DNA of 35,096 nt from a virus, in the IMG/VR virus record IMGVR_UViG_3300009684_001322, positions 1 through 35,096 of that record, one strand, 5' to 3'. Within the stretch, counting starts at the first letter, position 1. Each line of letters opens with the position of its first letter. The notes beneath the pieces are model-generated. The model made no database searches and had not been told where the DNA came from. It worked only from the letters and a program-made list of their open reading frames with translations. Both the position numbers and the translations under genes were made by a program. Positions 22,188 through 31,232 of this stretch are shown one piece after another.

Positions 22188-23054
22188 ATGCGAGCACAAG
22201 ATTTTACTAAACCCCTTGTTGATATAAATGGGAATTCAGACATTGATGTTAATTTAGAATTGTTTGAACAGTTCCATTATAAACAAGCAGGTGTATTATT
22301 AGAAAACAATAATATAAATTCTGCTGACATTGAGTACATTAAAAATCTTTCTCATTATTCAGATGAACCAAAAGTTGGTTCAAAATTTATTCCTGTATGT
22401 CTTGCATTGTTATCAGTTGGTTTAAAAGTTTATGGGAACACCAACACAACTCCAGTTAAATTAGTTGATGTAAAGAACGAAAATGGAATGACAATATATA
22501 AATTCTCGGACGGAAGTAAGTTGCCAGATTCTCGATTACACAATTCTTCATATTATCAAACTTTCTTATTTTCTAATAATGTAAATTACGATAAATTTAG
22601 ATCAGCAATTTCTATAAAATTTAGTCTTTCATTACCTAGCGGTAAATTTGACAGCAATCTGCAGGAATCAATCAGTAAAGAAGAAATAAAAAACTTTGTA
22701 GAAATGTTTTCTAAATTCTTACCTCTAGCCATGCATTACTTAGAGTTAGATCATTTGCCTAAGATGCATTTTACATCGCATATCAAAGATACACAGCAAC
22801 CAACATTTGGTATGTATGTCAATGGTAAGCATACCCTGCATGTTGCACTGGCAGACCGTCATCCGAACGACATACTACGTACAGTGGCACACGAACTAAC
22901 ACACTATAAACAGGACTCAGAACACCAACTGAACGACCAAAGTGGCAACACAGGTAGTCCAGAAGAGAATCAAGCTAATCAAATGGCGGGCATTATCATG
23001 CGCCATTTTAATAAGAGATATCCACAGTACTTGAGTAGTAGTCCTATAACATAA
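22188..23054 (+). CDS. Zinc metallopeptidase-like protein with capsid-targeting-like start
   Basis: The ATG at 22188 is preferred over an upstream in-frame ATG because it lies four bases after the previous stop and gives MRAQDF, matching the starts of neighbouring genes. The 288-aa product carries the zinc motif H235-E-L-T-H239, followed by SPEENQAN with E259/E260 as a possible third ligand. This is the pattern of phage zincin-like peptidases. Residues 1-200 show no recognised domain. An expected prohead-protease cut site is not obvious here. It may be packaged and act on host or virion protein; the substrate is unknown. Confidence 0.7.
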   Translation: MRAQDFTKPLVDINGNSDIDVNLELFEQFHYKQAGVLLENNNINSADIEYIKNLSHYSDEPKVGSKFIPVCLALLSVGLKVYGNTNTTPVKLVDVKNENGMTIYKFSDGSKLPDSRLHNSSYYQTFLFSNNVNYDKFRSAISIKFSLSLPSGKFDSNLQESISKEEIKNFVEMFSKFLPLAMHYLELDHLPKMHFTSHIKDTQQPTFGMYVNGKHTLHVALADRHPNDILRTVAHELTHYKQDSEHQLNDQSGNTGSPEENQANQMAGIIMRHFNKRYPQYLSSSPIT

Positions 23055-23057
23055 ATA
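23050..23057 (+). promoter_or_regulatory. Near-consensus late promoter, start codon 5 nt away
   Basis: CATAAATA (seven of eight to TATAAATA) overlaps the stop of the peptidase gene and ends five bases before the ATG at 23063. Confidence 0.7.
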
Positions 23058-23062
23058 CTAGT

Positions 23063-23311
23063 ATGAGAGCACGAGAATTTACAATAAATATCCCAATCAA
23101 TATTAAAATTAATGGTGATGGTGAACCTGAAATCGACATGGGTCAAAATGACGGCCCAATTGATCCAAGTGAATTAAAACAAGATCCAGTTATGGTGCCT
23201 CCATTACAACAACAGATCGAATTACAAAAAGCTGATGTTGGAAAAATCAGTCCAATCATTAAAGATCTTACACAAGACGAAGTAGATCCAGAAACCAAGC
23301 AGTTGCCTTAG
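23063..23311 (+). CDS. Small capsid-targeting-type hypothetical protein
   Basis: The 82-aa product begins MRAREFTINIPINIKINGDG and is acidic afterwards, with VMVPPLQQQIELQKADVGK in the middle, a block I recall from small proteins of marine T4-like phages. The start matches the MRAxEF pattern of the neighbouring genes. It is read from its own late box with a five-base gap to the ATG. It could be an internal head protein or scaffold-like; function unknown. The large fibre gene follows after 25 bases with its own ribosome site. Confidence 0.7.
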   Translation: MRAREFTINIPINIKINGDGEPEIDMGQNDGPIDPSELKQDPVMVPPLQQQIELQKADVGKISPIIKDLTQDEVDPETKQLP

Positions 23312-23336
23312 AGGCGTTTGAGGGAGGAAGACCCAG

Positions 23337-25826
23337 ATGCCAATGTATAAATTATCCGGTAGTAGAATAATAACGGTCGTTGCCGAACAGTTCATCGGTG
23401 CTCCGGGTGTTCTCTTTTGGGATGAAACTACTGGCGACCTAAGATTGGGTGACGGAGTTACTCCAGGCGGCATTAGAATGTTTGCCAACTCCGAATTACT
23501 GCCAACTATAATCGGTGGTACCGGAACAACAGTTACTACTTCTGGAACAACAGTTACTATCTCTAGTAATGTTGGTGGCGGCACAATTATTAATGTTGCT
23601 GGTTCTGTACCCGATGTAAATGTTTCCCCTCCTAACAATCCTCAAACAACATTAAATGCAGCATTTTCTACTGCAATTTCAGGCACAAGTGTAATAGATA
23701 GTGCAACTGGAGATTTATGGGTTAAGGGTACTACCACATGGATTGATGCAGGCAGGGTAATAGGGTATACAGGTAGTCAAGGTAATTTAGGTTATAGTGG
23801 TAGCTTTGGATTTACTGGTAGTCGAGGTTACGCAGGTAGTGTCGGGTTCACTGGTAGTCAAGGCTATATTGGATATGTAGGTAGTCAAGGTATACAAGGA
23901 CCTGCAGGTACTTCCGTAAAAATTATAGGTAGCTTAGATTATGCATCTGAATTAAATTTAGAATATGGTCTGCTTCCTGGGACCAACCCCGGCGATGGTA
24001 TTATCATTACACAAGAAGACGGTGAACTTCATGTTTGGACTGGCCAAGGGTGGACAAATGTAGGTAAAATTCGAGGCCCGCAAGGATTTTATGGTAGTCG
24101 AGGTTACGCAGGTAGTAGTGGTTATACCGGTTCAGCAAGCACTGCTAGTGGTTATATAGGTAGTATAGGTTATACTGGATCTATTGGTTATACAGGTAGT
24201 CGAGGTTACATTGGTAGCTTTGGTTATACAGGTAGCTTTGGTTATACAGGTAGCTTTGGTTATACAGGTAGCTTTGGTTATACAGGTAGCTTTGGTTACA
24301 CAGGTAGTCAAGGTTATACTGGATCTATCGGTTATACAGGTAGTCAAGGGCATGAGGGTAGCACAGGGTATACAGGTAGTTTTGGTTATACAGGTAGTTT
24401 TGGATTTACAGGTAGTCAAGGTTATACTGGTAGTCAAGGCAACATTGGTTATACTGGTAGTCTAGGATATACTGGTAGTCTAGGATATACTGGTAGTCTA
24501 GGATATACTGGTAGTCTAGGATATATAGGTAGTACAGGTTATTGGGGTAGCTTCGGTTATACTGGTAGCTTTGGATTTACAGGTAGTTTTGGATTTACAG
24601 GTAGTCAAGGTTATACTGGTAGCTTTGGATTTACAGGTAGTCAGGGTATAGACGGATTCACAGGTAGTTTTGGATTTACAGGTAGTCGAGGTTACACAGG
24701 TAGCTCCGGATTTACAGGTAGTCAAGGTTACATTGGTTATACCGGTAGCTTTGGGTATACTGGCAGCGTTGGGTATACTGGCAGCGTTGGTTATACTGGC
24801 AGCGTTGGTTATACCGGTAGTCGAGGCGAACTAGGTTATAGTGGTAGTCGAGGCAAAGATGGTACTTCAGTTAAAATTAAAGGTGAAGTCACTAGTACAT
24901 ATTATCTATCTAATCCCTATTATGTTGACTCATTGGGATACATGGTACAGCCGTTGTATGATGGCAGCCCCCCACCAAATGGTTATATTGGTTCATTAGG
25001 TGACGGTTATATAGATGCATCGGACGGTTCTTTAATAGTCTGGACTGGTAATATTAGCGGTGCTGCGGCAGGTTGGGTAAACGTTGGAGTAATATCAGGT
25101 CCCGTAGGCCCAACAGGTAGTAGGGGGTATAGTGGTAGTATTGGTATTATTGGATTTACTGGTAGTACAGGAACCCAAGGCGCTATAGGATTTACTGGTA
25201 GTCTAGGATTTACTGGTAGTCTAGGATTTACTGGTAGTCAAGGCGTTGATGGATTTACGGGATCACGGGGATCACTAGGAGTATCGGGTGCTCAGGGGTA
25301 TTTTGGTAGTGTTGGTTTTACCGGTAGTCGAGGTGATCAAGGTTATTGGGGTAGTGCTGGTTATAATGGATCTGCTGGTTATAATGGATCTGCTGGTTAT
25401 AATGGTTCTGCTGGTTATAATGGATCTGCTGGATATAATGGTAGTGCAGGGTATTGGGGTAGTTTTGGTTTTACCGGTAGTCGAGGGTATTGGGGTAGTT
25501 TTGGTTATACTGGCAGTCAAGGTCCAGGCGCCAATCAAGATTTAAACACTACCAGTACAGTTACATTTGCTACTATAATCCTAGGACTGGGCGGAAATAT
25601 AACATTCCCAGATGGAACTACTCAATCAACTTCTCCTGCAAAAATGTATCTCAATTCCGATGTTGCTCTTGGATTAACCACTAGTGATATGAAAAATGGG
25701 GATTTTTATTATGATGATGGTTCGGGAGCAGCGCCCGGTGATCCTATCTTGCCTGTTTTATATGTCATGGTTGACACTGGTGGCGGTGTACTTAATCTCC
25801 TACAATTGTATCCGGTTGTGGCGTAA
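23337..25826 (+). CDS. Collagen-like tail fibre with Mtd-like N-terminus
   Basis: The 829-aa protein opens with a module resembling the N-terminal domain of phage tropism determinants (APGVLFWDETTGDLRLGDG). Three long Gly-X-Y tracts follow, dominated by GYTGS and GFTGS triplets (about residues 142-190, 240-515 and 590-730). They are separated by two related globular modules that start GTSVKI and contain VWTG and WVNVG. A beta-rich C-terminus ends LLQLYPVVA. Such repeats form trimeric triple helices in phage fibres. A strong GGGAGGAAG ribosome site precedes the ATG. Host-receptor contact is the likely role. DNA tandem repeats inside the gene make its length prone to change. Confidence 0.85.
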   Translation: MPMYKLSGSRIITVVAEQFIGAPGVLFWDETTGDLRLGDGVTPGGIRMFANSELLPTIIGGTGTTVTTSGTTVTISSNVGGGTIINVAGSVPDVNVSPPNNPQTTLNAAFSTAISGTSVIDSATGDLWVKGTTTWIDAGRVIGYTGSQGNLGYSGSFGFTGSRGYAGSVGFTGSQGYIGYVGSQGIQGPAGTSVKIIGSLDYASELNLEYGLLPGTNPGDGIIITQEDGELHVWTGQGWTNVGKIRGPQGFYGSRGYAGSSGYTGSASTASGYIGSIGYTGSIGYTGSRGYIGSFGYTGSFGYTGSFGYTGSFGYTGSFGYTGSQGYTGSIGYTGSQGHEGSTGYTGSFGYTGSFGFTGSQGYTGSQGNIGYTGSLGYTGSLGYTGSLGYTGSLGYIGSTGYWGSFGYTGSFGFTGSFGFTGSQGYTGSFGFTGSQGIDGFTGSFGFTGSRGYTGSSGFTGSQGYIGYTGSFGYTGSVGYTGSVGYTGSVGYTGSRGELGYSGSRGKDGTSVKIKGEVTSTYYLSNPYYVDSLGYMVQPLYDGSPPPNGYIGSLGDGYIDASDGSLIVWTGNISGAAAGWVNVGVISGPVGPTGSRGYSGSIGIIGFTGSTGTQGAIGFTGSLGFTGSLGFTGSQGVDGFTGSRGSLGVSGAQGYFGSVGFTGSRGDQGYWGSAGYNGSAGYNGSAGYNGSAGYNGSAGYNGSAGYWGSFGFTGSRGYWGSFGYTGSQGPGANQDLNTTSTVTFATIILGLGGNITFPDGTTQSTSPAKMYLNSDVALGLTTSDMKNGDFYYDDGSGAAPGDPILPVLYVMVDTGGGVLNLLQLYPVVA
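24213..24311 (+). repeat. 18-bp tandem repeat, four perfect copies plus variants
   Basis: GGTTATACAGGTAGCTTT is repeated exactly at 24222, 24240, 24258 and 24276, with a half copy before and a variant after. It encodes GYTGSF. Confidence 0.95.
24447..24518 (+). repeat. 18-bp tandem repeat, three perfect copies plus one variant
   Basis: GGATATACTGGTAGTCTA is repeated exactly at 24465, 24483 and 24501, preceded by a near copy. It encodes GYTGSL. Confidence 0.95.
25356..25445 (+). repeat. 18-bp tandem repeat, five copies
   Basis: GCTGGTTATAATGGATCT occurs at 25356, 25374, 25392 (one change), 25410 and 25428 (diverging). It encodes AGYNGS. Confidence 0.9.
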
Positions 25827-25843
25827 TAATGTAAATTTAATAA

Positions 25844-25851
25844 AATAAATA
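25844..25851 (+). promoter_or_regulatory. Late-promoter-like box for the 1790-aa fibre gene
   Basis: AATAAATA differs from TATAAATA at one base and ends seven bases before the GTG start at 25859. Confidence 0.5.
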
Positions 25852-25858
25852 TCATACT

Positions 25859-28800
25859 GTGTCTATATTCTTTTCCCCCATTCCCCCGAAAACACCGAAT
25901 CCTGCTGCTATACTAGCAGATGCATTCGCAGGAAGCCAAGACATATATATTGGCGGTGTCCCTACTGGTGTAGCATCCGTAGGTACACTTGGCAACACTT
26001 TTAATGCAGGTAAAATAGCATACGGTAGTTTTAACCCTGCAAATACATATCTTGGATTAAGTGGCATTAGCCCCATGGGCAAGGGAACTGGAACAGTTCC
26101 TGGATTAATATCAAGTGTATTATCACTGGATAATTTAACAGCAGTTGGTCAGCTCACATCATTTGTCCCCATATCTGTATACGGTGGCGCAGCAAATCCT
26201 TCTACCACTCCGTGTCCATACACTGTCACAGTGGATACATTACCCGATGGACTAAGTTTATATACTAGCGTAACGACCATAGATGTTACAGGTACAGCTC
26301 CCACACAAGACGCAACATTTCAAGTAACATTTACATTTACTGCAAGTAAATTAACAGGGTTATCTCCAGTTGTTGGAAAATTTTATGCTGTACGGGGACA
26401 GTCTAAATTATCATATAATGGTATTTGGGAATGTAAAGCTGTAACGGCAACTAGTATTACTTTAAAATACAATGCAAGTCCTGCTGCAAGCGGTGGAACA
26501 GGAATCCCAAATCAAGTATCCTGGAGTAGTACATCTTTAACCACTATTACTGATGTGGGTCAAAAAACAATACCTGATGCAGGTGGAGTTTTATCGTGGT
26601 ATAATTATACTGAGATTTTAATTGCCGGTACCCCTACTGCTCCGTTGGCAAAAAAGAGCTTTACTGTTAGATTTACCGATGCTACAGGTCAGAGTAAAAC
26701 TGAATCTTTTAATTTAGAAATCACCGGTGGTGCTCAACCTTTAGACACAGTACTAGATCCGTATAATTCAGTATTATCGCAGAATGTTGCAGTATCGTTT
26801 ACACCTGTTAGATCATTGGGAGGTACCGGTACTAAGACTTTTACTGCGCCTGGTGGCCTACCAACTGGTTTATCCATAAATTCAACTGGGGTAATATCAG
26901 GGACGCCTACCTCTGCATCAGGGTCTCAATCATATACAATACTTGTCACTGATGGTGCTGGAGCAACTTCATCTAAATTAATTACATTAGAAGTTAAAGC
27001 ACCTGCGGTAAATGTTGCGTTAGCTCAAAGTCAAGCATATTCGTATGTTCAAACAGTTCCATTTACAGAATTTAAACCAATATTAGGCACAGGCGGTATT
27101 GCTCCACTAAGTTATACAATATCACCGGATGTAATAGCGTATGGTTTAACTTTTACAACTGGTACTGTTCGAGGACCCGGAACCACAGTAACAGGCGGCG
27201 TAAAAAGTTTTGAAGTTACTGTCGCTGATTCAAATACTCCTCCGACCACTAATAAATTATCTTTTTCTTTAGAGATAACTGCATTACCGGCATTAACAGT
27301 ATCAGTTAATTCGCCAACAATTAGTTTAACTAAGAACAGTTCGGCAGGGTTGCCAACTAGCCCAATTAGTGCTAATAATGGTTATTTGAATAAAACATTT
27401 ACTGTAACGAATACTGCTACACTAGCGTCAGTTGGGCTGAGTTTTTCAAGTGCAGGTGTTCTTAGTGGTACTCCTAGTGGGTTGTTGTCGTCGACTCCCT
27501 TTATAGTAACAGTAACTGACCAAGCTCCGACACCTCAAACCAAGACTGCAACATTTACGCTGTCTATTCTGTCTGTACCATTAAACACTACATTAGCAGT
27601 TGTTGGTAGAATATCAGGTACAGTAGGTGTACCTATCACATCCGCTGCCCCAGTAACTGCATCTAATGGTGATGGCGCATACAAATATTCTATTGCACCT
27701 AATATAACTTCACAATTAGGACTAGCATTTACAACTGTAACAAATGGATCAGTTGTTGGTGGAACTATTTCTGGAACCCCTACTACTGCAACAAGTGGTG
27801 TAGCTTCTTATACTGTCACAGTCACTGATGCAGCATTGCAAACAAGTAGTACTGCATTTACTATTCAAATAGATAATCCACTTCCATTAACTGTAGGATC
27901 AATTGGAAGTAAAACATTATTACATAAAGATCCAGTAACTGCATTTACTCCGGTTTATACAACATCACCCGGATACAGTACATTAAAATATGTTATCACT
28001 GGTACAAATAATGTATTGTTGCCCACCGGACTTAATTTTAATACATCGAATGGTGAGATAACAGGTACACCGTCAACATATCTAATAACTGCTACTACTT
28101 TTTCAGTTACAGTAACTGATCAAGCAAAGCAGGTTGCAACCGGTACATTTACATTAACTGTTAATACAAGGGCAATTGTACCTACAGTTATAACACCTAA
28201 AGTATTCACAAAGTTAGTAGCGAATTCATATCAACCAGTAACTGTTACTGGTGGCTCTGAAGTATATACATATGCTATTAATCCTAGTCCAAGTTTACCA
28301 CCCAACTTGTCGTTTAGTACAGTTACTGGCGTACTTTCTGGTACAGCAGCAAGCACTAGTACATCGGGATCAAATACGTATACTGTTACTGTCACTGATT
28401 CGTTAAACACGCAAAGCATTAGTACATTTGTATTAACAGTACAGGATGCACCCGCACTTGCAACTACTTCAACGATTTCAAGTAGTACATTTTACAAAAA
28501 TGAAAGTATTGGCAGTGCAATTACTCCGGTTACTATTGTTTCTCCAGGAACCCCTCCGTTAAAGTTTGAAACATTACCTACTGACCTTGCAGCAGACACT
28601 GGATTAACGTTTAGTACCACCAATGGACAAATAAGTGGAAGCCCGTCCACAAATACAAATGGGACTAAAACATATACTATAAAAGTCACTGATGGATTAG
28701 GGCAAATTAGTAGTCAGACTTATGCATTAATAGTTACATATAGACCACTAGCAACTGCATATGCTCCACCGTCGGTGGCTCCGGTGAACATGCAGTTGAC

Positions 28801-31231
28801 TAGGGGTAAATTAATAACTTCATTTACCCCAGTAACAGCTACGTATGGTGCAGGTGGAAATAGCTTTACATTATCGCCATTAATTACATTTAATAATATT
28901 GGCGGGCTTAATTTTAATAATTCTACTGGTGAAATAAGTGGTACACCAAGTACAACATTATTAACTACAACAACATTTACTGTAACTGTTACAGATAGTG
29001 CAAATAATTCAAGTTTCAAAACTTTTAATTTATATATAAAAGAACCTCCATCGTTAACTACTACTGCAACTACTGCTAGTGTTACGTTATTACTTAATAG
29101 TAGTTTTCCATCATTTACACCAGTACTAGGTTCCGGCGGTGAAGGTACAATCAAATATACTAAACCGCCAAATCTTCCAAGTGGACTTATATTTGATCTA
29201 TCAAGTGGTGCTATTAGTGGTGTAGCTAGTATTACTTCAGCTACAACAACTTATGTAGTTACAGCTACTGATTCTTTAACAGTACCACAAACTTCTAGTA
29301 CTAGTTTCTTACTTAATGTTGTACCTAAACCTATAACTATTTCGATAGACCATCCTACAATAAATGGAACAGCTCTTCAGTATATTACTCCTATTATTCC
29401 TATAAGTGCCCAAGGGTCAGGAAATCTTACTTATGCATTAGATCGATCACTGCCATCATCACTACGATATATAAATGGAACAATTGACGAAACACCAATA
29501 GCAGGAACAGATACCACATTTACAGTAACCGTAACTGATACTTATGGGCAATCTAATAGTGGGTCATTCCGTCTACTTATAAATGAAATAACTCCAGACC
29601 CGTTAGTAGCAACTGCTGGACAAAGTATATATAGTTTAGAAATTTATTCAACTAATAATTTTCAACCAGTTACAGCAATTGGCGGTATTGCGCCATATAC
29701 CTACAGTATACTACCTACTACGCTGCCGTCTGGATTAGAGTTTGATCCTATTAGTGGACATCTATTAGGACAGGTTGATACTAAATTTTCATCAACAAAT
29801 TATGTTGTTACAGTATATGATAAAAAGCCACAATCAACCACTGCTACATTTAATTTGGAAGTTATTATACCTGTTATTGTAGCGGGTAAAGGTTATTCGG
29901 GTAGTAGAGGTTTTACAGGTAGTAGAGGTTTTACAGGTAGCTTAGGATATATAGGTAGCACAGGTTATACTGGATCAGCAAGTACCGCAACTGGATATAT
30001 TGGTAGCTTTGGGTATACTGGTAGTCAGGGGTTTACTGGCAGTCAAGGTGTAGTTGGATATTGGGGTAGCTTTGGTTATACTGGTAGCTTTGGTTATACT
30101 GGTAGTATGGCATATACTGGTAGTGTGGGATATACTGGTAGCACAGGGTACGTTGGTAGCACAGGGTATACTGGTAGTACAGGTTATTGGGGTAGTGTTG
30201 GTTACGCTGGTAGTCGAGGCTTTACTGGTAGTGTGGGCTTTAGTGGTAGTAGAGGTTTTACAGGTAGTAGAGGTATTCAGGGTATTCAGGGTGTACGTGG
30301 TGCTGACGGAATACAAGGGATAGATGGTAATGACGGTTCTCAGGGAGAACGCGGTGAACTAGGATATATAGGTAGCACGGGTTTTACTGGTAGTCTAGGG
30401 TATGTTGGTAGTCTAGGGTATACTGGTAGTATTGGATTTACTGGCAGTCAAGGCATTGATGGATTTGTAGGTAGTCAAGGTATCCCTGGTGCATATGCTG
30501 CATTGGGATATTTTGGTAGTACAGGATATACCGGCAGTGAAGGATACGCTGGATCTAAAGGTGAAAGTTCTTTTGTATATAGTGATACTGCACCGCAGGG
30601 AGGACCAGATGGACCAGTTGCAGGTGATAGATGGTTAGATGCTTTGACAGGTGCAGAATTAGTATGGACTGATGATGGCTCTAGCGCAAACTGGGTAGAA
30701 ATTGCTGCTAGTGGATTCCTTGGCCTGCAGGGAAATACCGGATACTGGGGATCCACTGGATATCGAGGTAGTGTTGGTTATTGGGGCAGTTTTGGTTATA
30801 CTGGTAGTCTAGGATATATAGGTAGCACAGGTTATACTGGTAGTGTTGGCATTAATTCTCGATCAACAATTGCTGGAACTATTGTAGCACTAGCTAATCA
30901 AAATACTGGATCAATCAATATCACTGCTTTTAAAGGATATAACCTTTATAAAATACAGACTTCTGCGGCTGCTTGGGTTAGAATTTATGCAACATCGGCT
31001 GCAAGAACAGCTGACCTATATCGATTATCAAATTTAGATCCTGCTAGCGATGCAGGAGTAATAACCGAAGTGATAACCACAATTTCACAAACAATTACGT
31101 TAACCCCAGCGGTGTTGGGATTCAACGACGAAAATCCTGTTACTAACATTATACCAATTTCAGTAACAAATTATTCTGGGGCATCAACAAGTATCACAGT
31201 AACATTGACCATGGTTCAGACTGAGGTTTAA
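25859..31231 (+). CDS. Giant fibre/adhesin: Ig-like repeats plus collagen-like tract
   Basis: The 1790-aa protein starts at a GTG seven bases after a late-promoter-like box. After an N-terminal region with FFSPIPPKTPNPAAI it carries about eleven Ig-like repeats of the He_PIG type (about residues 270-1340), each marked by a GVISGTP-like turn and a TVTVTD strand. A Gly-X-Y tract (GYTGS-type) runs from about residue 1344 to 1663, interrupted by a small module ending WTDDGSSANWVEI. A beta-rich C-terminal domain of about 120 residues ends it. Architecture and position indicate a virion surface fibre or adhesin that binds cell-surface polymers. The subtilisin-like gene follows after one base. Confidence 0.85.
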   Translation: MSIFFSPIPPKTPNPAAILADAFAGSQDIYIGGVPTGVASVGTLGNTFNAGKIAYGSFNPANTYLGLSGISPMGKGTGTVPGLISSVLSLDNLTAVGQLTSFVPISVYGGAANPSTTPCPYTVTVDTLPDGLSLYTSVTTIDVTGTAPTQDATFQVTFTFTASKLTGLSPVVGKFYAVRGQSKLSYNGIWECKAVTATSITLKYNASPAASGGTGIPNQVSWSSTSLTTITDVGQKTIPDAGGVLSWYNYTEILIAGTPTAPLAKKSFTVRFTDATGQSKTESFNLEITGGAQPLDTVLDPYNSVLSQNVAVSFTPVRSLGGTGTKTFTAPGGLPTGLSINSTGVISGTPTSASGSQSYTILVTDGAGATSSKLITLEVKAPAVNVALAQSQAYSYVQTVPFTEFKPILGTGGIAPLSYTISPDVIAYGLTFTTGTVRGPGTTVTGGVKSFEVTVADSNTPPTTNKLSFSLEITALPALTVSVNSPTISLTKNSSAGLPTSPISANNGYLNKTFTVTNTATLASVGLSFSSAGVLSGTPSGLLSSTPFIVTVTDQAPTPQTKTATFTLSILSVPLNTTLAVVGRISGTVGVPITSAAPVTASNGDGAYKYSIAPNITSQLGLAFTTVTNGSVVGGTISGTPTTATSGVASYTVTVTDAALQTSSTAFTIQIDNPLPLTVGSIGSKTLLHKDPVTAFTPVYTTSPGYSTLKYVITGTNNVLLPTGLNFNTSNGEITGTPSTYLITATTFSVTVTDQAKQVATGTFTLTVNTRAIVPTVITPKVFTKLVANSYQPVTVTGGSEVYTYAINPSPSLPPNLSFSTVTGVLSGTAASTSTSGSNTYTVTVTDSLNTQSISTFVLTVQDAPALATTSTISSSTFYKNESIGSAITPVTIVSPGTPPLKFETLPTDLAADTGLTFSTTNGQISGSPSTNTNGTKTYTIKVTDGLGQISSQTYALIVTYRPLATAYAPPSVAPVNMQLTRGKLITSFTPVTATYGAGGNSFTLSPLITFNNIGGLNFNNSTGEISGTPSTTLLTTTTFTVTVTDSANNSSFKTFNLYIKEPPSLTTTATTASVTLLLNSSFPSFTPVLGSGGEGTIKYTKPPNLPSGLIFDLSSGAISGVASITSATTTYVVTATDSLTVPQTSSTSFLLNVVPKPITISIDHPTINGTALQYITPIIPISAQGSGNLTYALDRSLPSSLRYINGTIDETPIAGTDTTFTVTVTDTYGQSNSGSFRLLINEITPDPLVATAGQSIYSLEIYSTNNFQPVTAIGGIAPYTYSILPTTLPSGLEFDPISGHLLGQVDTKFSSTNYVVTVYDKKPQSTTATFNLEVIIPVIVAGKGYSGSRGFTGSRGFTGSLGYIGSTGYTGSASTATGYIGSFGYTGSQGFTGSQGVVGYWGSFGYTGSFGYTGSMAYTGSVGYTGSTGYVGSTGYTGSTGYWGSVGYAGSRGFTGSVGFSGSRGFTGSRGIQGIQGVRGADGIQGIDGNDGSQGERGELGYIGSTGFTGSLGYVGSLGYTGSIGFTGSQGIDGFVGSQGIPGAYAALGYFGSTGYTGSEGYAGSKGESSFVYSDTAPQGGPDGPVAGDRWLDALTGAELVWTDDGSSANWVEIAASGFLGLQGNTGYWGSTGYRGSVGYWGSFGYTGSLGYIGSTGYTGSVGINSRSTIAGTIVALANQNTGSINITAFKGYNLYKIQTSAAAWVRIYATSAARTADLYRLSNLDPASDAGVITEVITTISQTITLTPAVLGFNDENPVTNIIPISVTNYSGASTSITVTLTMVQTEV

Positions 31232-31232
31232 C

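Noticed and set aside
24132-24465. Open frames in other phases and on the minus strand across the fibre repeats
   Set aside because: The 18-bp repeats keep every frame open by periodicity; translations are low-complexity shadows of the Gly-X-Y coding frame. The same holds at 25275-25545 and 29975-30323.
24213-24518. CRISPR-like array
   Set aside because: Units are contiguous 18-bp codon repeats without spacers and lie in frame within a fibre gene.
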